Assembly: GCA_934718275.1 (NCBI GenBank)
Contig: CAKUZD010000004.1
Span: 1-64,000, forward strand
Source: an uncultured Candidatus Melainabacteria bacterium
GTDB taxonomy: Bacteria > Cyanobacteriota > Vampirovibrionia > Gastranaerophilales > Gastranaerophilaceae
Length of the DNA stretch: 64,000 nt
Direction of reading: 5' to 3'
The translations under genes were made by a program, and so were the position numbers. Under the pieces are notes generated by a model that was not told where the DNA came from, searched no databases, and saw only the letters and a list, made by a program, of their open reading frames with translations. Position 1 is the first letter of the stretch, and every line of letters starts with the position of its first letter. Shown piece by piece: positions 33,722 to 42,091 of this stretch.

Positions 33722-34606
33722 ATGAAGAAGTTTATTTTGATGTGTTTAATATTTCCATGTCTTTCTGTTTGCGCAAGTGAAATAACAGAAGATTATTTTG
33801 ATATTGCAGCGGATTATGCAACCTATGGTAAATACAGTGATGCAATAATTTATGTTGACAAAATTCTTCAAATAGAACCAAATAATTCTGATGCAAAAGA
33901 TTTAAAAAATACACTCATTAGAGTGACTAATCCAAATGCAAAGTCGTATTTAACGTATAACGATAAAAATATACAACAAGCTCAACAGTACAAAAATCTT
34001 GGAGAAAAAAATAAATTCATATCAACATTATCGAATGCTACCGGAGATTTTTGGTCAATGTTTTTGTTAGCGCAGTTTTATCGGGATAATGATGATTACA
34101 AAAGTGCTATGAATTATTACCAAAAAGCGATAACTCTTAAACCTGATTATTCGCAAAGTTATCTTGGATTAGCTCAATGTTATTCAGGCATAAATGATTA
34201 TAAAAATACAATAAGTACACTAAACAAGTACATAAGTTATAACAAATCATCTGATATTGCTTATGCACTTCGGGCAGATGCTAATATGAATATGAATTAT
34301 ATTGTAGAAGCAGAAAATGATATTAAGCAAGCATTGGAAATCGAAGAAAATATTGCATATTTATTAATTGAAGCAAAAATCCTTTATTATAAAGGGGATT
34401 ATGATACAGCTAGAGAAAAATTAAATCTTCTTTCACGAAATATACAAACAGCAGAGGTATACAAATTTTTAGGATTATGCGATTATGCACAAAACAATTT
34501 AACAAGTGCTTTGCTAAACATTGATAAAGCAATCATACTCTCTGATGACGACAAAATGCTAAATTCAACATATAATGATATAAAATCAGTATTGGATAAA
34601 CAGTAA
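33722..34606 (+). CDS. Secreted tetratricopeptide-repeat protein
   Basis: A 294-residue protein with a signal peptide (MKKFILMCLIF..., cleavage near CAS at about residue 18) and several TPR units. The clearest are YSDAIIYVDKILQIEPNN, YKSAMNYYQKAITLKPDY and NLTSALLNIDKAIIL. TPR arrays mediate protein-protein contacts; the partner is unknown. ATG 33722 is supported by the promoter that ends 6 bases upstream. The longer frame from 33644 runs through that promoter. The phosphoesterase gene follows within 60 bases, so they are likely co-transcribed. Confidence 0.85.
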   Translation: MKKFILMCLIFPCLSVCASEITEDYFDIAADYATYGKYSDAIIYVDKILQIEPNNSDAKDLKNTLIRVTNPNAKSYLTYNDKNIQQAQQYKNLGEKNKFISTLSNATGDFWSMFLLAQFYRDNDDYKSAMNYYQKAITLKPDYSQSYLGLAQCYSGINDYKNTISTLNKYISYNKSSDIAYALRADANMNMNYIVEAENDIKQALEIEENIAYLLIEAKILYYKGDYDTAREKLNLLSRNIQTAEVYKFLGLCDYAQNNLTSALLNIDKAIILSDDDKMLNSTYNDIKSVLDKQ

Positions 34607-34662
34607 TAATGACTCAAAGATATAAATATAAAAAAAGAAAAGTTATAAAAAAGGAATCATTA

Positions 34663-35607
34663 ATGACAAGAATTAAAAATTGGTCAATATCAATATTACT
34701 TGCCGGTGTAATGTTATTTGGGCTACAAAGTTACAGCAGTACAACAAGTTTAAAATTTGCACAAGTAAGTGATGCACATTTTTATACAGGCAGTAATAAT
34801 ACAACATACAAAATGATTGGAGAGTCTCCAAGACTTTTGGATGATGCGATAGAACAAATTAATAACACTCCAAACGTTTCATTTGTTATGTTTACAGGAG
34901 ACCAAATTGATAAACCGTTTGAGAAAGAATTAAGTGCATTTTTGCCTCATACAGAAAAATTAAATATTCCGTGGTATTTTGCATTTGGCAATCATGACAC
35001 AATGTATGGCGGTTATTTGACCCCAAGAGTATACATGGATTTAGTAAACAATTATAATAAAAATTTCAGATTTGAAAAATCATATTATTCTTTTGTTCCG
35101 CAAAAAGGTTACAAGGCAATAGTTTTGGACACAATAATTCGTGATAGGCTTACTTCTAACGGACAAATCGGGGCTGAACAACTTAAATGGCTTGATAATG
35201 AGTTGGCAAATTCCAAAAAAGATACTGTACTTATTTTCATGCATGTTCCTGTTTTAGAGCCGTATAATAGCCCAAATCACAGGCTATTAGATGCTGATAA
35301 GATGCAAGAAATCCTTAATAAATACAAAAATCCGATTGCAATTTTCCAAGGGCATTATCATGGAGCAAAAGTTACTAAGAGGGACAACATTTTGTATGTA
35401 AGTTGTCCATCAATGGTGTCTTATCCGAATGCTTTCAGAATGATAACGGTGACAAATTATAAAAATAGAGTTGTTATAAATATACAAAACAAAGAAACAA
35501 ATTTAAAAAATGTTCAAAAACTTGCCAAATTATTAGTTTTTGGGACAACTATTTACACCGGAGAAGAAAAAGATAAAAACGCAACAATTACAATCGAGAA
35601 AAAATAA
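34663..35607 (+). CDS. Exported calcineurin-like metallophosphoesterase
   Basis: A 314-residue protein with an N-terminal signal or anchor (WSISILLAGVMLFGL) and a full metallophosphoesterase motif set: SDAHF, FTGDQID, FGNHD, FMHVPVL and QGHYHG. These bind a dinuclear metal centre. The substrate is unknown; location is periplasmic or membrane-anchored. I favour ATG 34663, which has AAAGGAA nearby. An upstream ATG at 34609 would add a very basic 18-residue extension, without Shine-Dalgarno but only two bases after the TPR gene stop, where coupling is possible. Confidence 0.85.
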   Translation: MTRIKNWSISILLAGVMLFGLQSYSSTTSLKFAQVSDAHFYTGSNNTTYKMIGESPRLLDDAIEQINNTPNVSFVMFTGDQIDKPFEKELSAFLPHTEKLNIPWYFAFGNHDTMYGGYLTPRVYMDLVNNYNKNFRFEKSYYSFVPQKGYKAIVLDTIIRDRLTSNGQIGAEQLKWLDNELANSKKDTVLIFMHVPVLEPYNSPNHRLLDADKMQEILNKYKNPIAIFQGHYHGAKVTKRDNILYVSCPSMVSYPNAFRMITVTNYKNRVVINIQNKETNLKNVQKLAKLLVFGTTIYTGEEKDKNATITIEKK

Positions 35608-35682
35608 TAAAAATTTGATGATTAGCGTGAGGTCTTATTGATACGAAATAATTAATAATCCAAATCAGAGAGGATAAAAAAT

Positions 35683-36606
35683 ATGAGCGAATTTAAAGTT
35701 AAATTTAGAGGAGTAAGAGGTAGTTATCCAATTGCAAATAAAGACTTTTTGCAATACGGTGGTAATACATCTTGTGTAGAAGTGAATGTCAATGGGCATT
35801 TAATAATCCTTGATGCAGGAACAGGTTTAATCAATCTTGGGAATGAATTATTAGGTAAATATATTTCATCCGGTTTAACTCCGAGTGAAAGAACTTCAAT
35901 GAAAGCAACTGTTTTAATTTCTCATATTCATCAAGACCATTTGCAGGGTTTTACATTTTTTAGACCGCTGCATATTCCATCTTCGCAAATTAACGTTTAT
36001 GGGAATGTAAATTATAATGAAAGTCTTGCGGATGAACTTTCAGAGTTGCTTTTTGGGAAGTCATTTCCACTAGATTTGGGAGATATTGCCGGAAATTTGA
36101 ATATTAAAGATTTAAATGAAACAGAGGGTATAATTTTAAGGCATGGTGAAGCTCCGATAATTAAAAGAATTGAAACTGAAAAGGATGCAAAAGTTGAAGG
36201 AGAGGATGTTTTAATTACTTGTTACCGTTCTTATGCTCACCCTCAAGAAGGAGTTTTAATTTTTAAAATATCATATAAAGATAAAACTTTAGTATATGCG
36301 ACAGACAAAGAAAGTTATCCTGGAGGAGATAAAAAGCTTGCAAGTTTTGCAAGAGGTTGTAACTTGTTAATTCATGATGCGCAGTATACAATGGAGGATT
36401 ATTTGGATACTTATTCTCCAAAACAAGGTTATGGACATTCGACATTTGATATGGCAGTAGAGGCAAAAAATCAGGCAGGGGCGGAAAAACTTGTTTTCTT
36501 CCACTTTGATCCTAATTATGATGACAATAAATTAAATTCCATTAAAGAACATTATAAAGATGACAGTTTAATTCTTGCTCAAGAAGGTATGGAAATTGAA
36601 TTGTAA
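35683..36606 (+). CDS. MBL-fold metal-dependent hydrolase
   Basis: A 307-residue cytoplasmic metallo-beta-lactamase-fold enzyme. The zinc site is visible as HIHQDH near residue 85, an earlier LDAGTG strand-loop, a YATDKE segment near 205 and a GHSTFDMA histidine near 247. The opening FRGVRGSYP and YGGNTSCVEV are typical of the RNase Z/PqqB-like cyclic-phosphodiesterase branch. The substrate cannot be stated. AGAGGAT is a good Shine-Dalgarno. It is transcribed in the same direction as the two genes before it. Confidence 0.86.
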   Translation: MSEFKVKFRGVRGSYPIANKDFLQYGGNTSCVEVNVNGHLIILDAGTGLINLGNELLGKYISSGLTPSERTSMKATVLISHIHQDHLQGFTFFRPLHIPSSQINVYGNVNYNESLADELSELLFGKSFPLDLGDIAGNLNIKDLNETEGIILRHGEAPIIKRIETEKDAKVEGEDVLITCYRSYAHPQEGVLIFKISYKDKTLVYATDKESYPGGDKKLASFARGCNLLIHDAQYTMEDYLDTYSPKQGYGHSTFDMAVEAKNQAGAEKLVFFHFDPNYDDNKLNSIKEHYKDDSLILAQEGMEIEL

Positions 36607-36703
36607 GTGAATGGTGGATTATAATTTGAATAATTAGAATTATTACTCCAAACTTTTTGAGCCAAGTGAATTGAATGTTTTTATCTGCTTTTGATGAAAT
36701 TCT

Positions 36704-37264
36704 ATGAAAAAAATATTACTAATATCATTAATAGCTTTAACTTTTTTCACATCCGGATATAAAAGACCGGAAGTGAACGTTATTGATGCAACCAAAAATG
36801 CATTTCTTCATAATAACATGGGGCTTAGGTACATGGAAGAACATTGTTATTATGCGGCAATTCAGGAATTTAAAATTGCAATAAGTCTTAATCCGAATAC
36901 CCAAGCTACTGCTGTTTATTACAAAAATATAGGAGACGCCTACATGGCTATAGGCTACCCTAATATGGCGCAACAGCCTTATGAGGATGCTATTCGACAA
37001 TATAGTTTAAACTTGCAATACTACCAAAATCTTGCAAAATGTTATAAAAAACTTGGGTTAGTAAATTCCAAAATAGCAGAATATAGTAAAGGCGGAAATG
37101 CTTTGAATAAAGTGATGCTTGGAATTTTGTATATAGAAAACGGAAATATAAAAAGAGGCATAACCGTTTTGGATGAATTTACGGCATCAGAACCTGATTT
37201 GCTTATAACTCCCGCGGTTAGACAATACGTTAAAGAAAATGTTGAAAAAATAAACAAGATTTAG
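36704..37264 (+). CDS. Exported TPR-like protein
   Basis: A 186-residue protein with a short signal peptide (MKKILLISLIALTFFTSGY) lacking a lipobox cysteine, and two to three TPR-like helical pairs (YAAIQEFKIAISLNPN, NIGDAYMAIGYPNMAQQPYEDAI, YYQNLAKCYKKLGL). It resembles the TPR protein at 33722 in style. No Shine-Dalgarno is evident. A TATAAT lies about 80 bases upstream without a good -35. Its stop codon overlaps that of the convergent gene. Confidence 0.75.
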   Translation: MKKILLISLIALTFFTSGYKRPEVNVIDATKNAFLHNNMGLRYMEEHCYYAAIQEFKIAISLNPNTQATAVYYKNIGDAYMAIGYPNMAQQPYEDAIRQYSLNLQYYQNLAKCYKKLGLVNSKIAEYSKGGNALNKVMLGILYIENGNIKRGITVLDEFTASEPDLLITPAVRQYVKENVEKINKI

Positions 37265-37542
37265 ACAATAAGGCAAAGTCCAATATCTTCGACAATTTCA
37301 CTTGTAACATCCAACGCTTTGCCTTTTGCACTATTAGGTTTTTTAATTGCTAAGTATAATGGAATTCCAAATGCTGCAGAAAATGCAGTCAAGGCAAGTC
37401 CGGTAGTTATTTTTTTTCGTGTTGACCATTCCTTTTTCTTGGGTTTCGGTTTTTGATTTATTTTTTGCAGATTATTCTTACCCGTACAGGGATACTGCTG
37501 AATATTACCATAACTATTTAACGCACCAATTGTCATATACAC
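37261..37542 (-). CDS. Small single-span membrane protein
   Basis: Unknown family, 93 residues. A polar N-terminus and a very basic PKPKKKEWSTRKK stretch lead into one hydrophobic segment (about residues 48-65) and a short C-terminal part. The GTG start at 37540-37542 has AAGG seven bases ahead; ATG 37536 is the alternative. The stop overlaps the stop of the convergent TPR gene. The layout (polar, basic, one hydrophobic span) is like other orphan proteins here. Confidence 0.62.
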   Translation of the reverse strand: MYMTIGALNSYGNIQQYPCTGKNNLQKINQKPKPKKKEWSTRKKITTGLALTAFSAAFGIPLYLAIKKPNSAKGKALDVTSEIVEDIGLCLIV

Positions 37543-37595
37543 ACCATAACCTTATATGTATAAAAACATTTTAGTTGGGATAATTGCTATTTTAA

Positions 37596-38750
37596 TTAAC
37601 AATTTAACAGATTTTTAACAATTTTCAATTCTTCTTGTTTAGTAATTTGCGGATTTTTTAATTTCGCTTTTAAAACTTCATCAAAAATTTCCTGATATTT
37701 AGGAGAAGGTTTAATTCCAAGATTTTGTAAATCTTTTCCGCTTATTGAAATTTTTATATTCTTCAAGTCATCAAGATAGTGTTTTGCGCTTTTTTCATCT
37801 TTTAGAATGGCGTAGAGCAAAACAGTTTCAATTCTTGTGTTTTCAAATGTTTTATATAACTCAAAATCTGTTTTTAAAATATCTTTTGGTATATCATCAA
37901 TAATTTTTTGTTCGATTTTTGTCAAAGGTAATCGTGACAAATCACCAATAATTCCAACATAAATAAGCCATAAATTTAAGACAGGGTTATGAAGGGTGAG
38001 GCAATACTTTTTTATTAATTTTTCAATATTAATTGGTGGAATTTTTACATTATTAGGAGTTATTAATTTGTAAATTTTTTGGTTGATAAATTTTTCAAAA
38101 GCAACCTGTGAGTTTAATGAAAAAGTTTCTATCAACTCTTTTTTAATCCTTTTATAACTCATATCATAATTTATATTTGATAAATATTCTTCTTGCAATT
38201 TTTTAGTATGTTCTTCCAATTCAAAACCAAAACGTACAGAAAATTTAAGCCCTCTTATAATTCGTGTAGGGTCATCAATAAAGCTTTTATCATGCAAAAC
38301 TCTTAATTTTTTGTTTTTTAAGTCCTCTAATCCTCCAACATAATCAACAATTTCACCTGTCGTGACGGATTTTGCAAGTGCATTAATCGTAAAATCTCGG
38401 CGCAAAACATCTTCTTTTAAAGAACAACCTATTTTATTAACTACAGGGAGATGTCCTTTTTGGGGGTAACTTTCAGAACGTGTGGAAGCAAAGTCAATTA
38501 TTGCATTACCAACTGTATTACCCTCGGAATTTGTATTAAAAGGTGATTGTTTAGAGGAAATTGCTACTCTAACGGTTCCAAAATCAGGGTTTTCTTGAAC
38601 AATTTCACCAAATTTTGAACAATATTCTATCGCGTTTCCAACGTAAGTGATATCTACATCAATTGAGTCCTTGCCAAGAAGTTCATCCCTGACAACGCCA
38701 CCGATATAAAATAATTTGTTAGAAGTATCATTTATCTTGATGATGTTCAT
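37596..38750 (-). CDS. cca: CCA tRNA nucleotidyltransferase / poly(A) polymerase family
   Basis: Adds or repairs the CCA end of tRNAs. The 384-residue class II enzyme has the nucleotidyltransferase core FYIGGVVRDELLGKDSIDVDITYVG at residues 15-39, with the D-x-D metal pair. RRDFTINALA and DPTRIIRGLKFSVRFGFELE follow near 114-180. The HD domain of some homologues is not obvious. It could be a CC- or A-adding variant. The start is leaderless by position: TTCACT-17-TAAAAT on the minus strand ends 7 bases before the ATG. Confidence 0.92.
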   Translation of the reverse strand: MNIIKINDTSNKLFYIGGVVRDELLGKDSIDVDITYVGNAIEYCSKFGEIVQENPDFGTVRVAISSKQSPFNTNSEGNTVGNAIIDFASTRSESYPQKGHLPVVNKIGCSLKEDVLRRDFTINALAKSVTTGEIVDYVGGLEDLKNKKLRVLHDKSFIDDPTRIIRGLKFSVRFGFELEEHTKKLQEEYLSNINYDMSYKRIKKELIETFSLNSQVAFEKFINQKIYKLITPNNVKIPPINIEKLIKKYCLTLHNPVLNLWLIYVGIIGDLSRLPLTKIEQKIIDDIPKDILKTDFELYKTFENTRIETVLLYAILKDEKSAKHYLDDLKNIKISISGKDLQNLGIKPSPKYQEIFDEVLKAKLKNPQITKQEELKIVKNLLNC

Positions 38751-38757
38751 AATTGCT

Positions 38758-38786
38758 ATTTTAGCGTAAAATAGAGTAAAAGTGAA
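38758..38786 (-). promoter_or_regulatory. Promoter of cca (leaderless)
   Basis: On the minus strand TTCACT and TAAAAT are 17 bases apart. The -10 ends 7 bases before the ATG at 38750. No Shine-Dalgarno is present. Confidence 0.62.
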
Positions 38787-38882
38787 TAGGGAATGGTTAT
38801 TTCCGTTTGCTTCGTTTCAATAGGTGTTTACCTATATGAACTACTCACTTTTAAATACATCAACTTCAAAAGGAGATTTTAT

Positions 38883-41800
38883 ATGCTACAAGAAGCTTCA
38901 CGAGCAATAAATTCAGCATTTAATAACAGTTTTATAAAAAAATTAAGTCAGTATCTTCACGATTGCGTAAGAGAAGAAGTTAAAAGTTCAACTTTTAGGA
39001 ACTTAAAAGGCGATAAAGATAACAAATGGATTTTCTTAAAAGGTGAAGAACAACTTTTCTCGTCAGGTGCAGAATTTATTTCACTTGAAGGTAGTAATCC
39101 AAAGTTAACAGAATTAATGATTCAAAGTGATTTGGGGCAAAAAGATAAATATTTAATTTATGGTTATCTTTTTCTTGTGGGTAAAAGTTCGAAAAGTAAA
39201 AGACAAAACGAATTTTTAACTCCGCTTCTGTACATGCCATGTAAATTAGAGCGTAATGGAGTTAATATAAACTGTTTTCCGCTGGATGAGGTATTGTCAT
39301 TGAATACAGGTGCACTTGCAGCCCTTATGCGTAAAAATGATGATGAGGATGAAGTTGATTTGTTATTAGAAGGTATTTTAGATGTAGTTCCTGATTTGCC
39401 TATTACACAAGAAAAATTAGATATATTTTTGACAACACTAAAATCTCTTGTGCCGGAGATAGAAATTGCTACAAATATTGATGATTACAAAGAGGATGAC
39501 AATGTTTCTAAATCAAAAGATTTTTATAAAGAAAAAATTGATGGTGAAAATTTAGACGAAATAATCGAAGAAGAAGAAACTGAACAGGCAAAGCAAAAAG
39601 TTAAGCTTGAAAAAATAGCTGTAACTCCGCAAAGTGCAATAATTTTAACTAAACGCCCATCTGTTACTGCCGGAGTTTTACACGAGTTAACTCAAATTGC
39701 TGAAAAACCGTCAGGAATTTATAGAGAAACTGCTTTGAGTATAATTAATGAGGAATATTCTCAAAGTAAAGAAAAATCTGTTCCGATGAAGGATATGAAC
39801 AAAATTACGGATTTTTATCCGATAACTCCATTATCCTTGAGTGATAGTCAATTACAAGTTGTTAAAAATATTGATAATAGTAAATTTGTTGCAGTTCAAG
39901 GCCCTCCAGGAACAGGGAAGTCTCAAACAATTGTTAATCTTGTTGCGCACCTTGTTGCAAATGGAAAAACTGTTCTTGTCGCTTCTCGTATGGACAAGGC
40001 GGTTGATGTTGTAGCAGAAAGATTAAATGATTTAGGTGCAAGTCATATGGCTTTGCGTGCGGGGCGTTTGAACTATCAAAGACAATTGAGTGAAGAACTT
40101 AATAATTTACTTGCCCAAAACAATTCTGAGCTTGATGAAGATGTTGAGGATATCTTGCTTGTCGACACAAAAGATATGAAAGACCACCTCGATATGCTTA
40201 AAAATATGGAAAACAAGTCAGAAACAATTATTAAATTGGAAAAAAACTGGCATGATAAATTTGAAGAAGTTGAAGAACAAGAAAAAATATTAGGGAAGAA
40301 AGAATTTATCAAAAAAAGCCTAAAAAAAGGTGAAATTGATATGGTTGCAGGAATAATCAAAGTTCTTGAACACAATTTAGAAAAAGTGGGTTTTATTTCA
40401 AAAATAGCAAACTTTACAAGCTTAGGACAATTGAAAAAAATTCTTAACTTAAAGGATTTTGATGTAAATTATGAGACAATCGGAAAGCTTAAGCAAGAAT
40501 TAGAGTTTGCAAATATGGAATGGACTTTAAGAAAAATTGAAGCAGATATCCAAAAAACAGGGAATTTGCACATGCTTTCTGAACAAATTCGAACAATGAA
40601 ACGCAAACAAAAATCACTTGCGACAAATATCTTAAAAAACAAACGCCGTGAAGCATTAAAGGAACTTCTTCGTGACGAAAACAAACGCAGAAGATTAAAA
40701 GTTCATTCAAAATCACTTGTTACAAATAGAAAACGCCTTCAGACAAATATATTGGAAGAAGAAGATTTTAGACCTCTATTGGAGGCTTTTCCTTGCTGGT
40801 GTGTAACAACTTATGCAGTTTCAGATTCCCTACCTTTAAAACCGGGAATGTTTGATGTTGCAATTATTGATGAGGCATCTCAATGCGATATTGCAAGTTG
40901 TTTTCCTATACTATTCAGAGCAAAACGAGCAGTAATTGTTGGTGATGACAAACAACTTCCACACCTTTCATTCTTAGAAAAGGCTAAAGAACAATCTTTT
41001 TTAAGTCAATACGGAATTCCTGATAAATACCAATTAATGTGGAGATTTAGGACAAATTCAATGTTTGATTTGGCAGATTATTATTCAATGAATTCTGTTA
41101 TGTTGGATGAACATTTTAGGAGCCTTCCTCCAATTATCAATTTTTCTAACCATGAGTTTTATAATGATAGAATTCGCGTCATGAGAAAAGACAAACCGGC
41201 TGAAGAAGTTCTTGAGTTAGTCGAAGTTATTGATGGGAAGGTTGATTTTGATGCAACAAGAAATTTGCCGGAAATTGAAGCTCTGGTAAAAAGGTTACAT
41301 GAAATAATTATTGAGGATGAACGCAAAAATCCTGACAATCCAGTCTCTGTTGGAATAATTTCTCCGTTCAGAGCCCAAGTTGAACAACTAAAAATTTCTG
41401 TTTCAAAAGTTTTGTCAGACTATATGATAAAGAAACATCAAATTGAAATTGGTACAGCACATACGTTTCAAGGTGATGAACGCGATATAATGATGATTTC
41501 TTGGGCAGTTGCAGACAATAGTTATACACAAAGTTTAATGTTTATGCAAAAAGCTAATCTTTTCAATGTTGCAATTACTCGTGGCAGAAATAAGGTTATA
41601 AATTTTGTGTCTCGCAACCCTAGAGAATTGCCTGATGGGCATTTCAGAAACTATGTTTCTTATCTGCAAAATTATCAAGATAAAAAAGAAGCTTTATTAT
41701 CAGGAGAAATTGATGAAAATATTTATAAAAATTCTTTTGAGCGAGAAGTTGCCGAAAAAATCAGAGAACTTGATCATAAAGTAGTTGCAGGTGCTGATAT

Positions 41801-42005
41801 TGCGGGGCTAAGCGTTGATTTGTTGGTGGATGATAAATTTGTAGTAGAAATAGATGGTGTTGAAGATAAAGTGAAATCGCATATTTCTAACATGAAAAAA
41901 CAAGCAATTATTGAACGTTCAGGGTTTAAGGTAAAGCGTATAACTTTCCGCGAATGGCAATATTCACCGAAAGCTTGTCTTGATAGAGTGTTGGTAGAAG
42001 AATAG
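38883..42005 (+). CDS. SF1 (UPF1/DNA2-like) helicase with C-terminal endonuclease-like domain
   Basis: A 1040-residue protein. Helicase motifs in order: Walker A GPPGTGKSQ (near residue 340), a helical 1B insert, Walker B IIDEASQCD (near 662), GDDKQLPH, DEHFRS, AHTFQGDERDI and NVAITRGRNK. After the helicase core, residues about 950-1040 (SVDLLVDDKFVVEIDG, then ERSGFKVKRITFREW) look like a compact PD-(D/E)xK nuclease of the VSR/DUF559-related kind. ATG 38883 has AAGGAGA. Helicase-nuclease fusions of this shape occur in phage-defence proteins such as Mokosh-like systems, but also as uncharacterised housekeeping helicases. It stands alone here. Confidence 0.85.
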   Translation: MLQEASRAINSAFNNSFIKKLSQYLHDCVREEVKSSTFRNLKGDKDNKWIFLKGEEQLFSSGAEFISLEGSNPKLTELMIQSDLGQKDKYLIYGYLFLVGKSSKSKRQNEFLTPLLYMPCKLERNGVNINCFPLDEVLSLNTGALAALMRKNDDEDEVDLLLEGILDVVPDLPITQEKLDIFLTTLKSLVPEIEIATNIDDYKEDDNVSKSKDFYKEKIDGENLDEIIEEEETEQAKQKVKLEKIAVTPQSAIILTKRPSVTAGVLHELTQIAEKPSGIYRETALSIINEEYSQSKEKSVPMKDMNKITDFYPITPLSLSDSQLQVVKNIDNSKFVAVQGPPGTGKSQTIVNLVAHLVANGKTVLVASRMDKAVDVVAERLNDLGASHMALRAGRLNYQRQLSEELNNLLAQNNSELDEDVEDILLVDTKDMKDHLDMLKNMENKSETIIKLEKNWHDKFEEVEEQEKILGKKEFIKKSLKKGEIDMVAGIIKVLEHNLEKVGFISKIANFTSLGQLKKILNLKDFDVNYETIGKLKQELEFANMEWTLRKIEADIQKTGNLHMLSEQIRTMKRKQKSLATNILKNKRREALKELLRDENKRRRLKVHSKSLVTNRKRLQTNILEEEDFRPLLEAFPCWCVTTYAVSDSLPLKPGMFDVAIIDEASQCDIASCFPILFRAKRAVIVGDDKQLPHLSFLEKAKEQSFLSQYGIPDKYQLMWRFRTNSMFDLADYYSMNSVMLDEHFRSLPPIINFSNHEFYNDRIRVMRKDKPAEEVLELVEVIDGKVDFDATRNLPEIEALVKRLHEIIIEDERKNPDNPVSVGIISPFRAQVEQLKISVSKVLSDYMIKKHQIEIGTAHTFQGDERDIMMISWAVADNSYTQSLMFMQKANLFNVAITRGRNKVINFVSRNPRELPDGHFRNYVSYLQNYQDKKEALLSGEIDENIYKNSFEREVAEKIRELDHKVVAGADIAGLSVDLLVDDKFVVEIDGVEDKVKSHISNMKKQAIIERSGFKVKRITFREWQYSPKACLDRVLVEE

Positions 42006-42041
42006 AAGAAAGTATAACGAAAGTTATCAAAACTTAAACAA

Positions 42042-42072
42042 AATCCGGATACAAATTTTTTGTATCCGGATT
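42042..42072. terminator. Bidirectional terminator between helicase and pilin-like gene
   Basis: A perfect 14-bp stem (AATCCGGATACAAA against its complement) with a 3-base loop lies between two convergent genes. Confidence 0.88.
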
Positions 42073-42091
42073 ATTATGTTGAAAAGTATTA

